8,118 nucleotides of DNA, from NCBI GenBank assembly GCA_003266075.1, contig MUZZ01000186.1, positions 452 through 8,569 on the forward strand. The letters run 5' to 3'. The translations under genes and the position numbers were made by a program. The notes beneath the pieces are model-generated. The model was given only the letters and a program-made list of their open reading frames with translations. It was not told the origin of the DNA and did no database searches. This DNA is from Methanosphaera sp. rholeuAM74. GTDB taxonomy: Archaea; Methanobacteriota; Methanobacteria; Methanobacteriales; Methanobacteriaceae. Positions 1 through 5,150 of this stretch are shown piece by piece. Numbering within the stretch: the stretch's first letter is position 1; the number at the start of each line of letters is the position of its first letter.

Positions 1-524
1 GTTGTTGTGTTGAATGCTGTTGTTAGACTAGTTGTCAATGTTTGCATATCTCCTGCACCAAGTGCTGCTAAACCTGGTCCCATAGGTATGATTGTTCCAA
101 GTAATCCACATGCTGAACCTACTTTTGAAACAATGTCAACTTTTTCTAGTGTTTGGTTTACCTTGAATTCTTGTTCTTCGAGTAAGTTTCTTGCAAGTGT
201 TTCTCTTGTCTTTTTATTATATACTGTTTTATCAAGTTGTGCTATTGATGTTAATATTTCCTTATCATATTTATTCATATTGGTATGGAATATTACTTGA
301 CTTATTTGGTCTGGAGTTGTACATGCAGAGATGTTTTTTATCAGTATCTCTTTCTCTTTTCCTGTTATTTTATGTCTACTGGTGTACTCTGATAGTAATG
401 CACCAATTTCAATTACTGCGAATATTATGAATATTACCAGTAGTATCATTACAGGTATAAGTAAGCTTTCTGCTACTACATTAAGGATTCCAGACAGTAT
501 TTCTCCTCCAGGAACTGCGGCCAT
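1..524 (-). CDS. MotA/TolQ/ExbB proton channel family protein (3' end missing)
   Basis: This reading frame starts at an ATG (524-522) and stays open to the window edge, giving 174 residues with the C-terminus cut off. A GGGAG ribosome binding site lies at 532-536, 7 nt upstream. Residues about 20-45 form one long hydrophobic helix. A charged, probably cytoplasmic, helical stretch (about 48-130) follows. A second hydrophobic segment begins near 135 with GLLGTIIPMGPGL (140-152) and leads into TSLTTAFNTT. The GLLGT...G pattern after a long cytoplasmic loop, followed by an F.TT segment, is the hallmark of MotA/TolQ/ExbB channel subunits. In bacteria these conduct ions to drive TonB transport, Tol-Pal or flagella. 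What the archaeal version energises is not shown here. It lies 26 bp behind the DUF2162-like gene on the same strand, so the two are probably cotranscribed. The family call is confident; the partner and role are open. An ExbD-like or DUF2149-like gene may follow beyond the left edge, but this is inference. Confidence 0.85.
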   Translation of the reverse strand, partial: MAAVPGGEILSGILNVVAESLLIPVMILLVIFIIFAVIEIGALLSEYTSRHKITGKEKEILIKNISACTTPDQISQVIFHTNMNKYDKEILTSIAQLDKTVYNKKTRETLARNLLEEQEFKVNQTLEKVDIVSKVGSACGLLGTIIPMGPGLAALGAGDMQTLTTSLTTAFNTT

Positions 525-531
525 ATTTTAA

Positions 532-536
532 CTCCC
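532..536 (-). promoter_or_regulatory. Ribosome binding site of the MotA/ExbB-like gene
   Basis: GGGAG on the minus strand sits 7 nt before the ATG at 524. It selects this start over a second ATG a few bases upstream (540-538), which is in another frame. Confidence 0.6.
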
Positions 537-550
537 ATAATTTTGTTTTT

Positions 551-1252
551 TTAGAATTGTAATAGTGTACTTCTCTTTTTAGCATAGTAAGCTCCGATAA
601 GTATTAGGATTACACCCACAATAGTAATTTCTAATACTGTTATCAGTGATTTTATTTCAATTGTCGCACCTGCCGTTGCGTATACCATGTTTGGCAGTAT
701 CATCAGACATAATATGAAATATAATCCCATGAATATCATGAAGTTACCTAGTACTAATGGGTAAGGTCTGTTAATTTTCTCGACTATCTTAGTTGATAAG
801 AAGTATGTTATTCCCATCACAATTACTAGTGCTACAGATGAAAGTGAACCCAGTGCTAGGGATGAAACTCCAGCCATCGGTGATACCATAATCACTGTAG
901 CTAGAATTGCTCCAAAACAGCATGGACATGGTGCTACCATAGCCATACATGTGGCTGAACCACTATCTTTTCCTGTAACTTTCCAGTCGTAAATTGTTTT
1001 AAATCCAGTTATCAGTATAACTGCGGCTATAATTGCAAATATCGTTGCACTATATCCGTAAACAATTTCGTAGATTTGATCTGTATATGGTTGGCATATG
1101 TATGATAATAATGTTAAACCTACTCCATATCCAATTAATATCATTATAGCAGTTTTTCTCTTGATTCCTGAAAATCCCAGAGCTAAACCTACTTTAACTC
1201 CAAATATTAGGACAGCTATCAATATACCATATTGTAGGAATTGTTCCATCAT
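551..1252 (-). CDS. DUF2162-type multi-pass membrane protein (putative transporter)
   Basis: This is a complete 233-residue, very hydrophobic protein with about six or seven predicted membrane segments (roughly 7-27, 36-53, 66-85, 113-127, 133-152, 164-187 and 203-223). The central segment carries a Cys-rich motif, C102 followed by APCPCC with Cys at 109, 111 and 112. This placement at the mouth of a membrane helix suggests metal binding or thiol chemistry. I assign it to the archaeal DUF2162 'predicted transporter' family from this motif, the length, and the adjacent MotA/ExbB-like gene, a pairing I recall from other methanogens. The assignment is from memory, not a search. The ATG at 1252-1250 is preceded by GGAGGGG (1260-1266); a second ATG follows immediately. 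It is the first gene of a probable operon with the downstream proton-channel gene. The substrate is unknown; a relation to CcdA/LysE-like carriers is only a possibility. Confidence 0.75.
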   Translation of the reverse strand: MMEQFLQYGILIAVLIFGVKVGLALGFSGIKRKTAIMILIGYGVGLTLLSYICQPYTDQIYEIVYGYSATIFAIIAAVILITGFKTIYDWKVTGKDSGSATCMAMVAPCPCCFGAILATVIMVSPMAGVSSLALGSLSSVALVIVMGITYFLSTKIVEKINRPYPLVLGNFMIFMGLYFILCLMILPNMVYATAGATIEIKSLITVLEITIVGVILILIGAYYAKKRSTLLQF

Positions 1253-1259
1253 TATATAT

Positions 1260-1266
1260 CCCCTCC
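1260..1266 (-). promoter_or_regulatory. Ribosome binding site of the DUF2162-like gene
   Basis: GGAGGGG on the minus strand ends 7 nt before the ATG at 1252. This strong site favours the first of the two tandem ATG codons. Confidence 0.65.
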
Positions 1267-1300
1267 ACTTAGATTTAGTATAGAAATATTTTTTTTCTTG

Positions 1301-1309
1301 AAATTATAC
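1301..1309 (-). promoter_or_regulatory. Candidate TATA element for the DUF2162/ExbB-like operon
   Basis: GTATAATTT on the minus strand lies about 50 bp upstream of the ATG at 1252. Transcription starting about 25 bp downstream of it would give a short leader of roughly 25-30 nt that includes the ribosome binding site. The whole region is AT-rich, so TATA-like words also arise by chance. This is a candidate chosen by spacing only. Confidence 0.35.
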
Positions 1310-1329
1310 TCTTATTAAAAAAATATATG

Positions 1330-1345
1330 TATTCTATATAGAATA
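1330..1345. promoter_or_regulatory. Perfect 16-bp palindrome, candidate operator
   Basis: TATTCTATATAGAATA equals its own reverse complement over all 16 bases; the next flanking pair (G and T) does not match. It lies about 21 bp upstream of the candidate TATA element of the membrane operon and about 80 bp upstream of the first TATA-like element of adhesin A. That suits a dimeric DNA-binding regulator acting on one or both promoters. AT-rich palindromes arise by chance more easily than GC-containing ones, and no regulator gene is present to support it. Confidence 0.35.
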
Positions 1346-1426
1346 TCTTTATTAGTTATTTTTTATTAATGTTGTTATTTATCAAACAATTTTTTTTTCG
1401 TGTTTTCAATTTTTCTTTACACAACT

Positions 1427-1437
1427 TTTAAATATAA
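1427..1437 (+). promoter_or_regulatory. Candidate TATA element of adhesin A
   Basis: TTTAAATATAA follows a slightly less AT-rich stretch (ACACAAC) and would place a transcription start near 1460, giving a leader of about 100 nt. A second candidate, AATATATAA around 1463-1471, would start transcription near 1495. The sequence alone cannot decide between them. Confidence 0.35.
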
Positions 1438-1546
1438 TTTGATTAAGTTTTAAACAGATAATAATATATAACTATTTAGCTATATACTAATAACTAAGGG
1501 GAATTATTTGAATAAATAGTTTTTCTTCATATTATATTAATTCAAA

Positions 1547-1552
1547 GGGAGG
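1547..1552 (+). promoter_or_regulatory. Strong ribosome binding site of adhesin A
   Basis: GGGAGG is the only strong Shine-Dalgarno just upstream of the adhesin frame. Counting 8 nt onward leads to position 1561, where an in-frame ATC stands instead of a standard start. The first standard start in the frame, TTG at 1612, is about 60 nt away and has no ribosome binding site of its own. The site therefore argues that translation begins at about 1561, through a non-standard codon or a codon altered by mutation. Confidence 0.6.
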
Positions 1553-1560
1553 TTAATACT

Positions 1561-1611
1561 ATCCATATTAGAGCAAGTCATTACATTTCAACATTTATAA
1601 TACTAACACTC
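1561..1611 (+). other. Signal-peptide coding segment without a standard start codon
   Basis: In the frame of adhesin A, these 17 codons read (I)HIRASHYISTFIILTL, continuing into LLLLCISMVSA then VD. Together they form a textbook secretion signal: a weakly basic N-region (H, R, H), a hydrophobic core, and a cleavage site after VSA. The frame is open from the stop at 1513-1515 onward but contains no ATG, GTG or TTG before 1612. Starting at 1612 would leave a signal of only 10 residues without a basic N-region. I infer that the ancestral start was at 1561, where ATC is one base away from ATG. Confidence 0.55.
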
Positions 1612-4600
1612 TTGTTACTATGTATATCAATGGTTTCAGCAGTTGATACCAATAGCAGTAGCGATATATTAGATGACAACACACAGGAAGCTACTTCACA
1701 GAAACTAGCTGACAACACAAAATGTGATGACAAACTTATAGAAAACAATAATGTGGTAAGATTAAATGAAAACCTTGAAACAATAGACAACTCCTACACA
1801 CAATCTAAGGATTCAGACAACGACATAAAACAAGCGAAAAAGAACAAGACCACGCCAGAAATCAGATTATCCGATTACGTAATACACAGAAATGAAACAA
1901 AAACATTCTATGCAATGTTTCTAGATGAAGACGTAACAGGAACAGCAATATTTAAGATAAACGGTATAACAATCAGTGATAAAATAAACATAAACAATAG
2001 GGTAGTTTCATGTGATTTTTTAGTACCAGTAACCTATGGTGTGCCAATACATAACCTGACATTTGTTTATAGTGGAGACGACAAATACAAAGCGTCACGT
2101 GTAAACTCCACATTAACACTTGAATATGCTCCAGACAGGGCAAACCCTCAAATGAAGGTAGGCAACTTCACTACCAAATATAATTCAGTAGTAGAATTAA
2201 AGGCAACACTAAATCCAGAAGCCACAGGACAAGTAGCATTCAAGGTAAACAGGAAGACGGTTGCAATAGTCACAGTTGTAAATGGAACAGCATCATGCAA
2301 CTACAACACATCAACAATCATGCCGAAACTCTACAGAGTAGCAGTAGTGTATAGTGGAGATTACAGATACAACGACAGCCGTGCAAACGTATACTTAAAC
2401 ATTACAAAGCTTGCAACAACAATAAAAACACGTGACATTAGTTCAAAGGCTGGTTCAACAATAATATTCAGGGCAAATGTAACAGATGAATACGGAATGG
2501 CTGTGAACAATACAGCAGTATCCTTCAAACTAAATGGTGTATCATTAGCTTGGACAAGAACAGATGAACGTGGAGACTGTAACGCAACACTAGTAATACC
2601 ATACCAGTATGACCAAAGTAAGTATAATATAACAGCAGTAAGTGCCCCAAACAAATATGTAGAGGCAAGCACGACAAATGCGACTCTGACATTATCACAG
2701 CTAAAGACAACAACAAGATTTGTTAACCTGACAACCAAGCCAGGCAAACAGATAACACTAACAGCATCAGTCCTAGATGAAAACAACAACCCAGTACAGA
2801 GGGGTTACATTACATACTACATCAACGGTGGTAAATACTGGACGACAGAGATATCCAATGGTTATGTAAGACATCCATTCACTGTTTCAGCAACTTCACT
2901 AAGTAAGGTCAACATCACAGTAGAGTACAATGGAACATGGAAATACGCTAAATCAGGTACCAATGGACACATCAATATCACCATGCTTAAAACACAACTA
3001 ACATTAGGTAATCTATTCACCAAGCCAGGATTCGTATCAAAATTCACTGCAAATGTCACAGATGAAAACAATAACAAAGTATCCGGTGGAAACGTTCAAT
3101 TCAAAATAAATAACGAAGTCATAGGACTAGCAGAACTCAAAAATGGAACAGCCACACTAAATTACAGGATAAAAATGTACAGCATTGGTAAATACACACT
3201 CAACGCTACATACCAGGGATTCAGGACATATGCAGCAAGTAGTGGTATTAACGTAATGAACGTAAGTCCTCTAACTACTAAGATGTCGGGACAAGCAAAA
3301 ACAGTGACAGTAGGTAAACCAGTAGAACTCACAGTAACATTAACCGATGAGTCCAGATATAAAGTAGAAAAGGGTAATGTAACATTCTATGTTAATAACA
3401 AGGAATATGCCAACGCAACAGTTAAAAAGGGTACAGCATCCGTAACATACATTGGAGACATAGCCCTGGAGGATAAAATAGTCAAGTACAAGGCAGTCTA
3501 CCATGCAAATGATATCTATGCAAACACAACTGGCATATACAACCTGACAATAGTAAAACAAAGAGACGTATATGTGACAAACAATGGAAACGATAGTAAT
3601 ATCGGAACTAAACAAGCACCATTCAAAACATTAAAGAACGCATTAAACCACGTTGCAATACTTGGAACAGTACATCTATCACCAGGAATATACTATGAAA
3701 ACAACATTACTGTATTACGCTCAGTAAGAATATTTGGAGAAAACGTTAAAACAACCATAATCGATGGTCAAGGAAAATCAATGATATTCAACGCATCCAT
3801 AGTAAACTCTTCAGTAGAATTCAACGCATTAACAATAAGAAACGGTAAAAGCACACTAGCAAATACTGCTGGAGCAATATATGCTGCAGGAACACTAATT
3901 GCGTCAAACACAATATTCGAAAACAATTCTGCTACAAACCTACGTAGTGCTGGAGCAGTATACAACCTGGGAATATTCAATGCTACAGGGGTAACATTCA
4001 ACAACAACAACCTCAAGGCAGCTACAAGTGAAGGAGGAGCAATAAGAACTATTGGAAACACTACTACACTAGTTTCATGCTGGTTCAACAACAATACTGC
4101 AACAGCAACATCAACTGCTGGTGGAGGAGCAATATACCTTGAAAATGGTGCATTAAATGTTCTAACCTCATCATTCAATGGCAACAACATTTCTGCAAAA
4201 CAGGCCTCAGGTGGAGCAATCAAGACAGTAAACGCAAATATATCCATGGTACAAACTAAGCTAACAAACAACTTGGCAATGTCCACAGAATATGCTATGG
4301 GTGGAGCAATAGCACAAATATCTAATGGTACATCACCAAACAGGGATTTAATATTCTATAACAACACTATCACATCAAACCGTGCATATGCAACCACGGC
4401 AGCCAGTGGTGGATCATTATACACCGAATACATATTTGCACAGATAGCTGATAACAACTTCACGACAAACACTGCATACTCCAAAAGTTCCATGGGTGGA
4501 GCAGTAAACATGTACACATCATTCGTGATAACCCAGAACAACAGGTTCACCAAGAACGTTGCAAACTCAACGGTAAGTGAATCATTAGGTGGGGCAATAT

Positions 4601-5067
4601 ACCACTACCATAACCTTGGAACATTAGTGATGACAAACGATACATTCGACAACAACCTAGTATCCTCAGTAAACTCATATGGTGGAGCTATCTACACTAT
4701 ATCAAAAACATTCAACATAACAAACTTGAAATTCACGAACAACACGGCAATAGCTACTAACATATCCATTGGTGGTGCGATATATACCGAATCCACTACA
4801 ACAGTAAACAACACGGACTTCACTTCAAACAAAGTGTCCGGTAAATATGCTGGTGGTGGAGCATTAGCTGCAATGTACAATCTGACGGTAACTAAGTCTA
4901 ACTTTGCATCAAACAATGCATCTAATATTGGTAATGCTATAACTGGTAGCTGTACGATGGTCAACATCAACGACAACTACTGGGGTAGTGCAAGTCCTGA
5001 CTGGACTAAAGAAATTAAGGGAATACCTAATCCTACCACGTACTCTAAAACCAAAATTAATCATTAG
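1612..5067 (+). CDS. Adhesin-like surface protein A: six Ig-like repeats then beta-helix
   Basis: This is a large secreted Asn/Thr/Ser-rich protein of 1151 residues from the TTG at 1612; about 17 more residues upstream probably belong to the signal peptide. After cleavage at VSA comes an Asp/Asn/Lys-rich linker (about 11-78). Six Ig-like repeats follow at 79-173, 174-266, 267-363, 364-457, 458-553 and 554-650. They share motifs such as K.G....A.V.DE, V.FK.NG, NGTA, VYSGD.KY and a closing LTI; this resembles the bacterial Ig-like group 3 (Big_3) families. From 651 (VYVTNNGNDSNIGT..APFKTL) a pectate-lyase-like beta-helix runs to the NYWGS...P.W cap (Trp 1124), with 12 GGAIY-type rungs between 754 and 1086. 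No C-terminal membrane helix, sortase motif or pseudomurein-binding repeat is seen. The likely role is cell-surface attachment or structure; the ligand is unknown. Many N-x-S/T sequons suggest glycosylation. The gene ends in a TAG, with a hairpin terminator close behind. Confidence 0.85.
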   Translation: MLLCISMVSAVDTNSSSDILDDNTQEATSQKLADNTKCDDKLIENNNVVRLNENLETIDNSYTQSKDSDNDIKQAKKNKTTPEIRLSDYVIHRNETKTFYAMFLDEDVTGTAIFKINGITISDKININNRVVSCDFLVPVTYGVPIHNLTFVYSGDDKYKASRVNSTLTLEYAPDRANPQMKVGNFTTKYNSVVELKATLNPEATGQVAFKVNRKTVAIVTVVNGTASCNYNTSTIMPKLYRVAVVYSGDYRYNDSRANVYLNITKLATTIKTRDISSKAGSTIIFRANVTDEYGMAVNNTAVSFKLNGVSLAWTRTDERGDCNATLVIPYQYDQSKYNITAVSAPNKYVEASTTNATLTLSQLKTTTRFVNLTTKPGKQITLTASVLDENNNPVQRGYITYYINGGKYWTTEISNGYVRHPFTVSATSLSKVNITVEYNGTWKYAKSGTNGHINITMLKTQLTLGNLFTKPGFVSKFTANVTDENNNKVSGGNVQFKINNEVIGLAELKNGTATLNYRIKMYSIGKYTLNATYQGFRTYAASSGINVMNVSPLTTKMSGQAKTVTVGKPVELTVTLTDESRYKVEKGNVTFYVNNKEYANATVKKGTASVTYIGDIALEDKIVKYKAVYHANDIYANTTGIYNLTIVKQRDVYVTNNGNDSNIGTKQAPFKTLKNALNHVAILGTVHLSPGIYYENNITVLRSVRIFGENVKTTIIDGQGKSMIFNASIVNSSVEFNALTIRNGKSTLANTAGAIYAAGTLIASNTIFENNSATNLRSAGAVYNLGIFNATGVTFNNNNLKAATSEGGAIRTIGNTTTLVSCWFNNNTATATSTAGGGAIYLENGALNVLTSSFNGNNISAKQASGGAIKTVNANISMVQTKLTNNLAMSTEYAMGGAIAQISNGTSPNRDLIFYNNTITSNRAYATTAASGGSLYTEYIFAQIADNNFTTNTAYSKSSMGGAVNMYTSFVITQNNRFTKNVANSTVSESLGGAIYHYHNLGTLVMTNDTFDNNLVSSVNSYGGAIYTISKTFNITNLKFTNNTAIATNISIGGAIYTESTTTVNNTDFTSNKVSGKYAGGGALAAMYNLTVTKSNFASNNASNIGNAITGSCTMVNINDNYWGSASPDWTKEIKGIPNPTTYSKTKINH
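1846..3561 (+). repeat. Six tandem Ig-like repeats in adhesin A
   Basis: Six consecutive domains of 93-97 residues each, aligned by their recurring motifs. Sequence identity between copies is moderate, so this is an old, diverged protein-level repeat rather than a fresh DNA duplication. Repeats 1-3 each have a single Cys at the same internal position (residues 134, 229 and 323, offset 55-56 in the domain). Repeats 4-6 lack it. Confidence 0.75.
3871..4878 (+). repeat. Twelve beta-helix rungs with GGAIY-type motif in adhesin A
   Basis: Variants of [AG]GA[IV]Y recur 12 times, about 30 residues apart on average: AGAIY, AGAVY, GGAIR, GGAIY, GGAIK, GGAIA, GGSLY, GGAVN, GGAIY, GGAIY, GGAIY and GGALA. 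Each is followed by a turn with N.F..N.A-type residues. At DNA level this gives imperfect recurring words such as GGTGGAGCAATA. The pattern is typical of parallel right-handed beta-helix (polymorphic outer-membrane-protein-like) repeats. Confidence 0.75.
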
Positions 5068-5077
5068 AATGATTTAT

Positions 5078-5103
5078 TAAGTCATTCTGACTTATTTTTT
5101 TTT
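5078..5103 (+). terminator. Hairpin plus T9 terminator of adhesin A
   Basis: TAAGTCA (5078-5084) pairs perfectly with TGACTTA (5088-5094) around the loop TTC, and nine T follow directly (5095-5103). It lies 10 bp after the TAG at 5065-5067. T-tracts alone can end archaeal transcription, so the stem may be auxiliary. Position, pairing and T-run together make the call good. Confidence 0.7.
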
Positions 5104-5104
5104 G

Positions 5105-5136
5105 AAAAAATTTATTTAAAAAATAGTAAAAGAAGG
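5105..5136 (-). terminator. T-rich terminator of adhesin B
   Basis: Read on the minus strand just after the stop of adhesin B, this is CTTCTTTTACTATTTTTT and then a second T6 run. No clear hairpin is visible. Successive T-tracts after a stop codon are the usual archaeal termination signal. It sits back to back with the terminator of adhesin A, insulating the two convergent genes. Confidence 0.5.
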
Positions 5137-5150
5137 GGTTTAATTTAAGA

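Larger units (their letters stand above)
1253..1560. other. Divergent AT-rich intergenic control region
   Basis: About 308 bp separate the divergently read membrane operon and adhesin A. No supported ORF or RNA gene was seen. The stretch contains an 8-T run (1289-1296), a 7-A run (1317-1323), a perfect 16-bp palindrome (1330-1345), a T-rich segment with a 9-T run (1390-1398), and at least two TATA-like elements facing the adhesin. A ribosome binding site lies near its right end. It most likely holds the promoters of both neighbours and a leader of about 70-100 nt for the adhesin. Confidence 0.6.

Noticed and set aside
7..531. Three short plus-strand ORFs in the first 530 bp
   Set aside because: They overlap the minus-strand MotA/ExbB-like frame, which has family motifs and a ribosome binding site. 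The plus-strand products show no recognisable features.
1498..1519. Three-codon leader ORF (TTG AAT AAA TAG) after GGGG upstream of adhesin A
   Set aside because: It has acceptable spacing but only three codons, is out of frame with the adhesin, and short runs like this are expected in AT-rich DNA. There is not enough evidence for a regulatory leader peptide.
1620..1632. ATG at 1620 or the in-frame ATG at 1630 as the start of adhesin A
   Set aside because: The first is out of frame. The second would remove almost the whole signal peptide and has no ribosome binding site.
3768..4286. Minus-strand ORF (172 codons) antisense to adhesin A
   Set aside because: Recurring IAPP-type peptides are simply the complement of the GGAGCAATA rung codons. 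There is no independent evidence for a gene.
3871..4878. Regularly spaced repeats resembling a CRISPR array
   Set aside because: The repeats are short, imperfect and in frame, and encode beta-helix rungs. Spacers are coding and there are no cas genes.
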